64,000 nt of DNA from Luteibacter yeojuensis (lineage in GTDB: Bacteria > Pseudomonadota > Gammaproteobacteria > Xanthomonadales > Rhodanobacteraceae). The stretch spans positions 1-64,000 of the forward strand of contig NZ_JZRB01000045.1 in assembly GCF_000964085.1 (NCBI RefSeq), given 5' to 3'. The position numbers and the translations under genes were made by a program. The notes under the pieces are model-generated. The model did no database searches. It saw only the letters and a list, made by a program, of their open reading frames with translations, and was not told the DNA's origin. This document shows, one piece after another, positions 1 through 8,363 of this stretch (the stretch's first letter is position 1; every line of letters begins with the position of its first letter).

Positions 1-1
1 G

Positions 2-436
2 TCCAGCAACGCCGTGCCCGCCACGAAGTCGGGTTGGTACCTCAACCTGAGCAACCCCCTGGGCGAACGCGTCGTGGTCACCCCCGCGCTGGACTCGAGT
101 TCAAACACGGTATCGTTCAGCACGCTTATCCCCACGGCCAACGACCCCTGCACCACATCCAGTTCGGGCTCCCTCATCGCGCTGGATGGCGCGACGGGTA
201 CCGCCGCCTACGGCGTATCGATCGGGACGTCGACATACAGCCTGGGCAATGGCTACACGCTGGCGGGCTCACGCGTCACGGGCGCGGCCACGTCGGGCGC
301 GCTCAGCACCGCCGCCAGCATCAGCGGCGGCATGGCGTACCCGCCTGGCCAGGTGAACGCGAGCGGCGCGACCCCGGGCTACAGCATCCCCACGGCCCGC
401 CGCCGCTCGTGGCGTGTCCTGAACACCGGGTACTGA
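2..436 (+). CDS. pilY1: PilY1-like type IV pilus assembly protein, C-terminal part (5' end outside window)
   Basis: The frame is open from base 2, so only the last 144 codons are present and the N-terminal region lies outside the window. The visible part is Ser/Thr/Gly/Ala-rich and ends in a basic segment with RRRSWRVLNTGY, like the end of the beta-propeller region of PilY1 proteins, which are tip-associated adhesins and calcium-dependent modulators of type IV pili. The strongest support is context: two pseudopilin genes follow directly (1 bp gap to the first), the usual order in minor-pilin operons. The propeller blades with the calcium site would be upstream and cannot be checked here. Confidence 0.6.
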   Translation, partial: SSNAVPATKSGWYLNLSNPLGERVVVTPALDSSSNTVSFSTLIPTANDPCTTSSSGSLIALDGATGTAAYGVSIGTSTYSLGNGYTLAGSRVTGAATSGALSTAASISGGMAYPPGQVNASGATPGYSIPTARRRSWRVLNTGY

Positions 437-437
437 G

Positions 438-875
438 ATGCGGATACACACCAAGGCAAGCGGGGGTTTCACCCTCATCGAACTCATGGTCGCCGTGGCC
501 ATTCTCGCGATCCTCGCGGCGATCGCCATCCCGCAATACAACCGCTATGCGTTCCGCGCGCGCCGCGCCGACGGGCAAAAACTGCTGATGGCCATCGCCA
601 ATGCCGAGGAGCGCTACTACGCGCAGCAGAACAAGTACGCGGACCTCAAGACCATCGGTTTCGCCAGCACGGCCACGGCGACATCCGATAGCGGTTACTA
701 CACGGCGAGCGTGACCGCCACCACGGTGAACACGTTCGCCGCGCAGGGGTTCCTGGCCACGGCGACGCCCATCGGTGCGCAGGCGAAGGACGTGTGCACG
801 ACGCTGACGATCACGGATACCGGGGTGAAGAATCCCTCCCCCACGACACAGACTTCGAACGGGGCATGCTGGTGA
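438..875 (+). CDS. pilE: Type IV pilin PilE-like minor/major pilin
   Basis: A 145-aa prepilin with a class III signal: a short basic leader ending in Gly followed by FTLIELMVAVAILAILAAIA, with Glu at mature position 5, then the long N-terminal helix. The prepilin peptidase PilD would cleave after the Gly of SGG and methylate the Phe. Two cysteines near the C-terminus (DVCTT and GACW) can form the pilin D-loop disulfide. It starts 1 bp after the PilY1 stop and overlaps the next pseudopilin start by 10 bp, so the three are co-transcribed. The PilE name rests on overall form and the PilY1 neighbour; its role as major or minor pilin cannot be decided. Confidence 0.85.
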   Translation: MRIHTKASGGFTLIELMVAVAILAILAAIAIPQYNRYAFRARRADGQKLLMAIANAEERYYAQQNKYADLKTIGFASTATATSDSGYYTASVTATTVNTFAAQGFLATATPIGAQAKDVCTTLTITDTGVKNPSPTTQTSNGACW

Positions 876-1468
876 AATCGCGCGGCTTCACACTCCTTGA
901 ATTGCTTGTCACCATCGCCATCGCCGCGATCCTCGTCGCCGTGGCGCTGCCCTCGTTCAAGGGCACCATCCAGCGCCACCGTTTGCGCAGCGCGGCCGAC
1001 AACCTCCAGGCGGCGGTGGATTACGCGCGCGCCGAGGCGGTGCTGCGGGCCAGCTATGTATCGCTCTGCGCAAGTGCCGATGCCGCCACGTGTTCGGGCA
1101 CGGCCACCTACGAGACGGGCTGGATCGTCTACGCGCACCCGGTCGCCACGACAGCCGCCACCGATACCTACGACGCCACGGCGTCGAAGGGCATGGAAAT
1201 GCTGCGCGCAAACCAGGGCCTGAACCAGGTCTCCCTGCGCGCCTCCGATGCGGCCGTGGTCACCTTCGGCCAGCAAGGGCAGCTGGTGCCGCTTGCCTCG
1301 CGAACCAATGCCAGCCAGCCCATGGCGTTCGTCGTGTGCGCCGTCACCACCGGCACGGCCGCCCTGGGCCAGAACACCACGGCGGTGCCAGGCACGCGCA
1401 TCGGCATCAGTACCGCGGGGGCCACCGCGGGCACCAAGCTGAATGCGGGCGATGCCTGCACGCCCTGA
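866..1468 (+). CDS. fimT: GspH/FimT-family minor pseudopilin
   Basis: 200 aa. The start at the ATG giving MLVKSRGFTLLELLV places a class III leader (K-S-R-G, cut before F) right at the N-terminus; an upstream in-frame start inside pilE would bury this signal. The helix LLVTIAIAAILVAVALPSF is followed by a GspH/FimT-like body with repeated small residues and two pairs of cysteines (SLCASADAATC, VVCAV/GDACTP). FimT-type proteins are minor pseudopilins of type IV pili and have been linked to DNA binding during natural transformation in related genera. It overlaps pilE by 10 bp and ends the visible pilus operon. Confidence 0.8.
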   Translation: MLVKSRGFTLLELLVTIAIAAILVAVALPSFKGTIQRHRLRSAADNLQAAVDYARAEAVLRASYVSLCASADAATCSGTATYETGWIVYAHPVATTAATDTYDATASKGMEMLRANQGLNQVSLRASDAAVVTFGQQGQLVPLASRTNASQPMAFVVCAVTTGTAALGQNTTAVPGTRIGISTAGATAGTKLNAGDACTP

Positions 1469-1513
1469 CTTTGCGCTACATTGCCCGGCCTGAACCCCGC
1501 TGGGAGAGCCCCG

Positions 1514-1912
1514 ATGATCGACCACACCGGCGTCACCGTCAGTGACTTCGAACGCAGCAAGGCGTTCTACCAGGCGGTGCTCGCGGCCATCGGCTACGAG
1601 CTCCTCGCCATCTTCCCCGCCTCGGTCACCGGCCGCACCGATGTCGCCGGCTTCGGCGAGGGTGGCAAGGCCGATTTCTGGATCTACAAGGGCGAGCCGA
1701 ACCAGCCGCCGGTGCATGTCGCCTTCCGCGTAAGTTCGCGGCAGCTTGTCCATGCGTTCCACGAGGCCGCGCTGGCCAACGGCGGGCGCGACAACGGGCC
1801 GCCCGGGCCGCGCTCGCATTACCACGAAGGCTATTACGGTGGCTTCGTGCTCGACCCGGATGGCCACAACATCGAAGCGGTGTTCCACGGCACGCCGGGG
1901 TCTGCCGCCTGA
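1514..1912 (+). CDS. VOC-family (glyoxalase/bleomycin resistance fold) protein
   Basis: 132 aa, a single vicinal-oxygen-chelate domain: MIDHTGVTVSDFERSKAFYQ at the start and FVLDPDGHNIEAVFHG at the end, the two ends that carry metal ligands in the family (His4 and the final Glu are seen). The start was chosen at the ATG after GGGAGAGCCCCG because the upstream in-frame ATG adds 11 residues with no family match. Members act as metal-dependent lyases, dioxygenases or drug-binding proteins; nothing here fixes the substrate. It shares TGATG with the following methyltransferase gene, implying translational coupling. Confidence 0.8.
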   Translation: MIDHTGVTVSDFERSKAFYQAVLAAIGYELLAIFPASVTGRTDVAGFGEGGKADFWIYKGEPNQPPVHVAFRVSSRQLVHAFHEAALANGGRDNGPPGPRSHYHEGYYGGFVLDPDGHNIEAVFHGTPGSAA

Positions 1913-2754
1913 TGGCCCATTACCAGGGGCCGTTGCTAATCGAAACCACGGCGAACGCGTTGCGGGCCGCCCGGAAGGCGGGCGACACGACATGGCGCGG
2001 CTCGCTCGACCTCGGCCGCAGCGATGGCACGGCCACACTGGGTGACGATCACTGGGGCTGGCGTGGTGCGTCGTATCCCTACCCCGGCAAGGTGAAACCC
2101 CGCACCATTTACGCATGGGATGGCGAGGCCTTCGAGCCGGTGTCACGGTTCGAAGGCTCCCTGATCAAGCTGGTGCCCACGGCATGGGGCGTGCCCACCT
2201 TCGAGATCGACGGCATCAAGATGTTGCCGACGTCCAGGGAATCACCCCTGGACGATGCCCGGCGCAAGGTGGCGCTGGTCGAGCCGCGCGGCAAGGTGGT
2301 GCTCGATACGTGCGGCGGCCTTGGCTACTTCGCGGCGTGCTGCCTCGACGCGGGCGTGGCGCGCATCCAGTCGTTCGAGAAAAACCCCGACGTGCTGTGG
2401 TTGCGCACGATCAACCCCTGGTCGCCCGATCCCGACGCGGCCGAGGCGGCGGGTCGCCTGCAGCTGGCCCACGGGGATGTGGTCGAAGCGATCGCGGGCA
2501 TCCCCGATGCCTCGGTCGACGCCATCCTGCACGACCCACCGCGTTTCGGCATCGCCGGTGAGTTGTATTCGCAGGTGTTCTACAACGAACTGGCGCGCGT
2601 CATCCGCCGCGGCGGCCGGCTGTTCCACTACACCGGCAGCCCCAACAAGCTGACCACGGGCCGCGATGTGCCCGCCGAAGTTGCTGCACGGCTTACCAAG
2701 GCCGGTTTCCGGGCGAAGCCCGAACTCGACGGCGTCTACGGCACCCGCGGCTGA
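1912..2754 (+). CDS. Predicted class I SAM-dependent methyltransferase
   Basis: 280 aa. The N-terminal half is an unassigned domain; from about residue 125 a Rossmann methyltransferase core begins with KVVLDTCGGLGYFAA (motif I), followed by an acidic motif II (SFEKNPDVLW), a motif III-like HGDVVEAI and a motif IV DAILHDPPRFG. DPP in motif IV is close to the (D/N)PP(Y/F) signature of amino-group methyltransferases, and the protein resembles the archaeal/bacterial COG2521-type predicted methyltransferases. The substrate is unknown. It starts within the stop codon of the VOC gene and runs 19 bp into the convergent glycosidase gene. Confidence 0.75.
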   Translation: MAHYQGPLLIETTANALRAARKAGDTTWRGSLDLGRSDGTATLGDDHWGWRGASYPYPGKVKPRTIYAWDGEAFEPVSRFEGSLIKLVPTAWGVPTFEIDGIKMLPTSRESPLDDARRKVALVEPRGKVVLDTCGGLGYFAACCLDAGVARIQSFEKNPDVLWLRTINPWSPDPDAAEAAGRLQLAHGDVVEAIAGIPDASVDAILHDPPRFGIAGELYSQVFYNELARVIRRGGRLFHYTGSPNKLTTGRDVPAEVAARLTKAGFRAKPELDGVYGTRG

Positions 2755-4088
2755 AGCCGCAGGGTGCCGAAGGCAGGCGTCTGCCCGCGGGCTTCCAGCA
2801 TAACGGTCAGCGGGGCGCCCGCCGGTGCCGGTGTCGCCAGCGTCACCGTTTCAACGCGGGGCGACCAGCTCAGCGATGCCGCCGGGAAATCACGGGTCGC
2901 CACCACCGCGCCCTGCATGCGCACCGTGGCGTGTAGCACGCCTTCGCCTGCGCCATGCCGGTAAAGCGGGATGCGGATGGCGCCGTTGCCGCCTTCCTGC
3001 CGCACCGCCTGCATCACGGGCTTGCCGGGCAGGATGGGCACCGCGATGGCCACGGGCGCCGTGGCACCTGTCGCCGGGGACGCGAGCGGTACATCGACGC
3101 TGGCGGCACAGGCGAGTGGCGCGATGCCGCCCGCTTCGTCGAAGCGCAGCGGTTCCTGGTAATGCGTGGCCAGGCCCTCGTTGCGCTCGGCATGGTCCCA
3201 TCGATCGGACTGGTACAGGTAAACCGCCGCACCCTTGCCAGGCAGTGTCGCCACGTCGGCCGGCTGGCCCCCGCAGGAGTCCTTGCTGATCTTCGCCCTG
3301 CCCGACCACGGCCCGAGCGGTGACGAAGCGCGCATGTACGAGGTGCCCGTCGCGCAATAACCGCAATTGGGGTCCGAGAACGTGAGGTAGTAACGCCCGC
3401 CACGACGGAACAGCGACGGTGCCTCGGTGGCGGTGAGGCCCAGGCGCACGAAGGCGCCGGACCCGCTGGTATAGGCGCCGTCGAGCTTCTCCACCACGAT
3501 ATCGCCCTTGCGGCGCCAATCGGTGTAAGCGAGGTAGGCGGTGCCATCGTCGTCCACGAACACGTCGTGGTCCCCATGGTTCAGGCCAGGCGGCAAGCCG
3601 GCATTGACGGCAAGACGCGGCAGCGCCACTTCGTTGAACGGGCCGGTAGGCGTGCGGGCGGTGAAAACGTGGTAACCCACGCCGACGTCGTAGCTGTTGA
3701 TCCACAGCACGTACCGTTGGGTGCGGGCGTTGTACACCACGTGCGGGCGGTAGCAGCCGTACGTGCCGCCGTCGCACCGCGCCTGCCAGGCGGGCGTGGC
3801 GGCATCGAACAGCGCGCCTTCATCGTGCCACTGGGCAAGGTCGGCCGACGAGTACACGCGGAAGCCACAGAACGGCGTGCCCTTCTGGTTCCACTGGTAG
3901 CCGCAGCCATACTGCGTGCCATAGAGGTAATAGCGGCCGTTGAAGTATTGCAGGTCGCCATCGTGTGCATCGATGGCGTTGCCCTGGTCGTCGAGGCGGA
4001 AGGTGCCAGGGGCACCGTTGCGCACGGTACTGGCCAGCAACGGGCCGGCAAGCAGCACGCAGGCGAACAGGGCGATCAGGCGTCGCAT
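2736..4088 (-). CDS. Secreted glycoside hydrolase, five-bladed propeller (GH43-like)
   Basis: 450 aa with an N-terminal signal peptide (MRRLIALFACVLLAGPLLAS). Residues from about 30 to 310 show repeated blade motifs typical of GH43/GH62/GH117-type arabinan/xylan enzymes: DAHDGDLQYFNGRYYLYGTQ, WINSYDVGVGYHVFTA, NHGDHDVFVDDDGTAYLAYT, TEAPSLFRRGGRYYLTFSD. The acidic triad is likely Asp of DAHDGD, Asp of HDVFVDDD and Glu of TEAPS. The last ~120 residues look like a beta-sandwich accessory domain. Start taken at the ATG just after a strong hairpin; a TTG 24 bases upstream lies inside the hairpin loop. It probably releases pentoses from plant polysaccharide and may cooperate with the large CBM32 protein nearby. 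Confidence 0.75.
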   Translation of the reverse strand: MRRLIALFACVLLAGPLLASTVRNGAPGTFRLDDQGNAIDAHDGDLQYFNGRYYLYGTQYGCGYQWNQKGTPFCGFRVYSSADLAQWHDEGALFDAATPAWQARCDGGTYGCYRPHVVYNARTQRYVLWINSYDVGVGYHVFTARTPTGPFNEVALPRLAVNAGLPPGLNHGDHDVFVDDDGTAYLAYTDWRRKGDIVVEKLDGAYTSGSGAFVRLGLTATEAPSLFRRGGRYYLTFSDPNCGYCATGTSYMRASSPLGPWSGRAKISKDSCGGQPADVATLPGKGAAVYLYQSDRWDHAERNEGLATHYQEPLRFDEAGGIAPLACAASVDVPLASPATGATAPVAIAVPILPGKPVMQAVRQEGGNGAIRIPLYRHGAGEGVLHATVRMQGAVVATRDFPAASLSWSPRVETVTLATPAPAGAPLTVMLEARGQTPAFGTLRLQPRVP

Positions 4089-4089
4089 C

Positions 4090-4131
4090 GTGTGGCAGGC
4101 TCCTTCGGGCAAGCGAAGGAGTCTGCCACAC
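4090..4131 (-). promoter_or_regulatory. 42-nt hairpin immediately before the GH43-like start codon
   Basis: An inverted repeat with 17-nt arms (one mismatch) and a 6-nt loop. On the minus strand the 3' arm holds AAGGAG, the only Shine-Dalgarno-like sequence for the glycosidase, 11 nt ahead of its ATG. The stem would therefore hide the ribosome site, or act as an mRNA-stabilising or terminating structure for the lipoprotein gene upstream. There is no T-run, which argues against a simple intrinsic terminator. Confidence 0.7.
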
Positions 4132-4152
4132 GCACCCGCTGTCGAAGGTCGA

Positions 4153-4326
4153 TCAGTTCGCGAAGCAGCGGTGGCCGTACGGGCCCGGGTGCGAACCCGG
4201 CGGGCACGGCTCTACCACGCGCACCTCGCGGGCGGGCCGCACGACGCAGCCTTGCAGGGTCAACGCGAGCAAGGACGCGACGATGGCGGTCTTCACGACA
4301 GTGAGCATTCGGACGCTGGAGCGCAT
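4153..4326 (-). CDS. Small predicted lipoprotein
   Basis: 57 aa. It begins MRSSVRMLTVVKTAIVASLL, has the lipobox LQGC and a short mature part of about 30 residues rich in Pro and Arg, ending PCPPGSHPGPYGHRCFAN with two cysteines. The start was picked because GAGG lies 8 nt ahead of this ATG; an ATG two codons earlier would leave only 2 nt. Short proteins of this kind with a PGxHPGPxGxxC tail are seen in many proteobacteria with no assigned role. It precedes the GH43-like gene on the same strand, separated by the hairpin. Confidence 0.6.
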   Translation of the reverse strand: MRSSVRMLTVVKTAIVASLLALTLQGCVVRPAREVRVVEPCPPGSHPGPYGHRCFAN

Positions 4327-4508
4327 GGGCATGACCTCGTTGTGGGATGGAACGGGCGCAAGAACGAGGCGGGGCCGCAGGGAGTTGACCCGGCCTGCCG
4401 CCCCGGGTCGGCAAGGATTCATGAACATGAGCCTGCGTTAAGTCGGTGGGGGCTGGGTTTCACGGCGTTACGTGACTAGCCTGTAGAGCCTCGAAGAGGA
4501 GGCGTGCC

Positions 4509-7500
4509 ATGCGAACCCTGTTGCCGGCCATGGTCGCGGCCCTGCTCGCGACACCCGTAGTTTCCGCAGGGTTGCCGCCCCGCACCGCGTGGCATGCGAG
4601 CAGTTCCTCGCAGCAGGTCCCTGCGCTAGCGCCGCAGCACGCCATCGATGGCGACGAGGCGACGCGCTGGGGTGGCGCATTCAGCCCCGGCCAGTGGTTC
4701 CAGGTCGACCTGGGCAGCGTCACGAAGGTCGGCGGCGTACGCATTCATTGGGATAGCGGTTTCGCCGCCGCCTACGCCATCGAGCTGTCGACGGATGGCA
4801 AGGCGTTCCACCCGGTGTATACGGTCACCGATTCGCCCGGTGGCGTGGAATACCTCGTCTTCCCCGCCGAGGAGGCGCGTTACGTGCGGCTCGCGGCGCC
4901 TGCGCGCACGGCGGACTGGGGTGTTTCCGTCTTCGAGTTCGAGCCCATCGCCGCCGCCGATGCGGCTCGCGTGTCCGGCCTCGCCGGCACGAGCGATAGC
5001 GCTTCGCTCTGGGCCGACGGGCACCCTCGCGTTGTCGCGGCAAACGCCGCTGGGCGGCACGTGGACATCCACCTGCCTCGCCCGCTCGATATCGCCGGCA
5101 TCGAGGTGGCATGGCAGGGCCCGCGCCCGGGCGTGGCGCTGCAGGCCCGGGATGGGCGCGGCGCATGGCAAACGATGGATGCGGACCCCGGTAGCGCAGG
5201 CCAAACCTCGTACCTGGCCGCGGCCCAGCCATTCACGGCCACCGACCTGCGCCTCGCCCTCGACGCCGGGCCGGCCACGGCCACCATCGCGCGCCTGCGT
5301 TTCCTGAGCCCGCCCCGCGTCATGACACCGATGAAGCGTTACCAGGTGGCCGCGTCACGCGCCAACGCGGCGCTGTTCCCCTCGTCGCTGCACATGCAGC
5401 AGGTGTACTGGACCGATGTGGGCGTGCCCGCGGGCCTGCAGAAAGCGATTTTCGACGAGTACGGTGACATCGAGCCCTTCAAGGGCGGCCCGCTCGTGCA
5501 GGCGATCTGGCGGGGCGCCGATGGCAAGGCGGCCGTGGCGGATAACGGCCCACGCACGCATGCGCTTCGCGATCGATGGAAGCCGATGCCATCGGTCGGC
5601 TGGAAAGCCACGCCAGCGCTCGACGTCACCGCCGAAGCCATTGCCTGGCAGGCCACTAACCAGCCGGTGGTGCTGCTGCGCCACCGGCTGGTGAACCACG
5701 GTGCCACGCCCGTCGACGGCACGCTGTACCTGGCCGTGCGCCCCATGCAGGTGAACCCGCCGTGGCAGAACGGCGGCCCCTCGCCGATCCGCAATATCAC
5801 CGTGGGCGCGGGGGCCGTGGCCGTCAATGGCCGCATGTTGCTGAAGCCCCTTACCCCGCCCGACACCATGGCGGCGGCGCCATTCGGCGAGCATGGCGCG
5901 ACGGAAATCACCGGCGCCATCGCCGCGGGCACGCTGCCGGCGACCACCACCGCCAGCGACAAGGACGGCCTCGCCGCCGGCGCGCTCGGCTACCACGTCC
6001 ACCTCGCCCCGGGCGCAAGCCGCGACATCGTCGTGGCGTTCCCACTGGGCGACGCGCCGGCGAACGCCGATGGCGCGTTGCCACCGCCGCCCGCGCTCGA
6101 CGACCCCAGGATCACCGCAACGGCTTTCGACAGCCTCGCCGCGCAGGTGTCGTCCGAATGGCAGGTGCGCCTCGGGAGCGTGGGCCTCGCGTTGCCCGAT
6201 GCGTCCCTGGTCGACATCCTGCGCTCGCAGGCGGCCTACATGCTCGTGAACCAGACCGGCCACGCGATGCAGGCGGGCCCGCGCAACTACAACCGTTCGT
6301 TCATCCGTGATGGCGCGGCGACCGCATCGATCCTGCTGCGAATGGGCGAGACGAAAACCGCACGTGATTACCTCGACTGGTACGCCAGCCATGCGGTGCA
6401 CGAGAACGGGCTCGTCTCGCCCATCCTCAACGCCGATGGCACGGTGAACCGCGGCTTCGGCTCGGATATCGAATACGACAGCCAGGGCGAATTCATCAAC
6501 CTGGTGGCCGATGTCGCGCGCTTCGGCGGCGGGCCCGAGGCGGTGCGTGGCTACCTGCCCAAGGTGCGCGCCGCCATGCACTTCATGCAGGCACTGCGCG
6601 AGCGGACCATGGTGCCAGGCTACCTCGCCGACCTGCCCCAGCCGCAACGCTTCCACGGCATCATCGCGCCCTCCATCAGCCACGAAGGCTATTCGAGCCC
6701 CACGCACAGCTACTGGGACGACTGGTGGGCGCTGAAGGGCTGGCACGACGGCGCGTGGCTGGCGGCGCAATGGGGTGACAAGGAACTGGCCACCTATGCC
6801 CGCACGCAGTACGCCGCGCTGCGCGCATCGGTCGGTGCGTCGATCCGCGCCACCATGGCGTGGAAGGGTGTCGATACCCTGCCGGCCGCCGCCGATCTTG
6901 GCGACGGCGACCCCACCAGCGTGTCGATCGCGCTCGACCCGGCCGGGCAGATGGACGTGCTTCCCCGCGACGCCCTGGTACGCACCTTCGACCGCTACCT
7001 CGCGGATGTGCGCAAGCGCGAGCAGCCCGGTGCGCTGTTCGCGTACACGCCCTACGAGCTGCGCAACGTGCTCACCTACGTGTACCTCGAACGGCCCGCG
7101 GATGCGGCCGAACTGCTCGACACCATCGTCCGCGACCGCCGGCCGCCGGAATGGAACATGTGGGCCGAGGTGGTCCATTCACGCCTGCGCCACCCCGGGT
7201 ACCTGGGCGACATGCCGCACACCTGGATCGGCGCGGAATACGCCCGCACGCTGTTCGGCATGCTGATGCGCGAGGCCGACGACGGCCTTTACCTGTTGCC
7301 GGGCGTGCCGCCCGCGTGGGTCGAGGGCCCGGGCCTTGCGGTATCGAAACTGCCGGTGGCCTTCGGCACGCTGAACGTCGCGGCCCGGCGGGCCGGTGGC
7401 GTGTTGACCGTCACGCTCGACAAGGGCATCCGACCCGATACCCCCGTGCGGGTGTTCTGGCCAGGACGCGTGCGGCCAGCCAGCGTCGAGATCGACGGCA

Positions 7501-7592
7501 AGGCCGCCGCCGGGTGGGATGCGGATGGCATCCGTGTCGACCATCCCTTCCATACCCTCGAGGCCCATTTCGACGAGGGTTCGCGCCACTGA
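4509..7592 (+). CDS. Large secreted protein: CBM32 (F5/8 type C) domain plus six-hairpin glycosidase-like region
   Basis: 1027 aa with a signal peptide (about residues 1-20) and a strong AGGAGG site 7 nt before the ATG. Residues about 25-150 form a discoidin/CBM32 domain: AIDGDEATRWGGAFSPGQWFQVDLG, SVTKVGGVRIHWD and YVRLAA are family hallmarks. A beta-rich linker region follows, and residues about 560-950 carry (alpha/alpha)6-barrel-like blocks (YMLVNQTGHAM, GPRNYNRSFIRDGAATA, EYDSQGEFINLVAD, SYWDDWWALKGWHDGA). The acid pair is probably among the R-D and W-D-D-W motifs. The family resembles uncharacterised GH63/GH78-like secreted enzymes; the sugar is not known. It is divergent from the GH43-like gene. 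Confidence 0.7.
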   Translation: MRTLLPAMVAALLATPVVSAGLPPRTAWHASSSSQQVPALAPQHAIDGDEATRWGGAFSPGQWFQVDLGSVTKVGGVRIHWDSGFAAAYAIELSTDGKAFHPVYTVTDSPGGVEYLVFPAEEARYVRLAAPARTADWGVSVFEFEPIAAADAARVSGLAGTSDSASLWADGHPRVVAANAAGRHVDIHLPRPLDIAGIEVAWQGPRPGVALQARDGRGAWQTMDADPGSAGQTSYLAAAQPFTATDLRLALDAGPATATIARLRFLSPPRVMTPMKRYQVAASRANAALFPSSLHMQQVYWTDVGVPAGLQKAIFDEYGDIEPFKGGPLVQAIWRGADGKAAVADNGPRTHALRDRWKPMPSVGWKATPALDVTAEAIAWQATNQPVVLLRHRLVNHGATPVDGTLYLAVRPMQVNPPWQNGGPSPIRNITVGAGAVAVNGRMLLKPLTPPDTMAAAPFGEHGATEITGAIAAGTLPATTTASDKDGLAAGALGYHVHLAPGASRDIVVAFPLGDAPANADGALPPPPALDDPRITATAFDSLAAQVSSEWQVRLGSVGLALPDASLVDILRSQAAYMLVNQTGHAMQAGPRNYNRSFIRDGAATASILLRMGETKTARDYLDWYASHAVHENGLVSPILNADGTVNRGFGSDIEYDSQGEFINLVADVARFGGGPEAVRGYLPKVRAAMHFMQALRERTMVPGYLADLPQPQRFHGIIAPSISHEGYSSPTHSYWDDWWALKGWHDGAWLAAQWGDKELATYARTQYAALRASVGASIRATMAWKGVDTLPAAADLGDGDPTSVSIALDPAGQMDVLPRDALVRTFDRYLADVRKREQPGALFAYTPYELRNVLTYVYLERPADAAELLDTIVRDRRPPEWNMWAEVVHSRLRHPGYLGDMPHTWIGAEYARTLFGMLMREADDGLYLLPGVPPAWVEGPGLAVSKLPVAFGTLNVAARRAGGVLTVTLDKGIRPDTPVRVFWPGRVRPASVEIDGKAAAGWDADGIRVDHPFHTLEAHFDEGSRH

Positions 7593-7619
7593 CACACGAC
7601 GTGGGAGAACCTGCGCAGC

Positions 7620-8360
7620 ATGGATACCCGCACCTTCATCCGCATGACATGGCTTGGCGCCGCGCTGCTCCTTGCCGGCTGCTATCCGCTGCGCGATACC
7701 ACGCGGCCGCCCGCCACCAAAGTGCTACCGGCGCCCACGGCCGCCACGCGCCTCGTCATCGTGCTCCCCGGCATCCGTGACAACCTCGACTCCCTGGAGG
7801 CGAGTGGCATCGGCGGTGCCATCCAGGGCGCGTGGCGCGATGCCGACGTGGAGCTCGTCGAGCTGACCATGGGTTTCTACAAGGACGGCAAGGCCGTGCC
7901 CGATGTCCACGCCCTGGTCGAAGCGGCACGCGGCAAGGGCTACCGGCAGGTGTGGCTGGCCGGCGCGTCACTGGGTGGCATGGGGGCCTTGCTCTACGAC
8001 ACCGCACACCCCGGCGTGGTGGATGGCCTGGTGCTGTTCTCGCCCTACCTTGGCGATGACACGACACTCGATGCGATCCGCAGGGCCGGCGGCGTGGCGG
8101 CATGGCAGGCGCCCGCCGCGGCAGTGCCCGGCCCGGCGAACTGGCAGGCGCAGATGTGGCGGCGTGTGCAGGCGTGGGCCGCGCAACCCGGCGGTGACCC
8201 GCGTGCCTGGCTGGCCTACGGTGCCGGCGACAAGTTCGCGCCCAACATGCCACTGCTCCTGCCGGCCATACCCCCAGGTCATGTCGTGACAGGGCCTGGT
8301 GAGCACGCGTGGACGACGTGGACGCCCCTGGCGAAGCAGGTGTTCACGCGGGCGAAGTGA
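7620..8360 (+). CDS. Alpha/beta-hydrolase lipoprotein
   Basis: 246 aa. The lipobox LLAGC is at about residues 17-21, so it is a membrane-anchored periplasmic protein. The hydrolase core shows LVIVLPGIRDN (oxyanion region), the nucleophile elbow GASLGG at about residue 117, Asp in GAGDKFAP and a late His in PGEHAWTTW, giving a full Ser-Asp-His triad in the right order. The substrate is unknown; an esterase or lipase role is plausible. It begins 27 bp after the CBM32 protein gene and is probably in the same transcription unit, so a role in removing acyl groups from polysaccharide is possible but only inferred. Confidence 0.75.
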   Translation: MDTRTFIRMTWLGAALLLAGCYPLRDTTRPPATKVLPAPTAATRLVIVLPGIRDNLDSLEASGIGGAIQGAWRDADVELVELTMGFYKDGKAVPDVHALVEAARGKGYRQVWLAGASLGGMGALLYDTAHPGVVDGLVLFSPYLGDDTTLDAIRRAGGVAAWQAPAAAVPGPANWQAQMWRRVQAWAAQPGGDPRAWLAYGAGDKFAPNMPLLLPAIPPGHVVTGPGEHAWTTWTPLAKQVFTRAK

Positions 8361-8363
8361 GCC

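Noticed and set aside
698-2146. Long minus-strand open frame over the pseudopilin and VOC genes
   Set aside because: Arg/Gly-rich composition, no domain, and it opposes three clear genes. Such antisense frames are a by-product of high-GC third positions.
5355-7178. 607-codon minus-strand open frame inside the CBM32 protein gene
   Set aside because: Low-complexity His/Arg/Gly-rich translation and no start signal. The plus-strand gene has signal peptide, RBS and domains.
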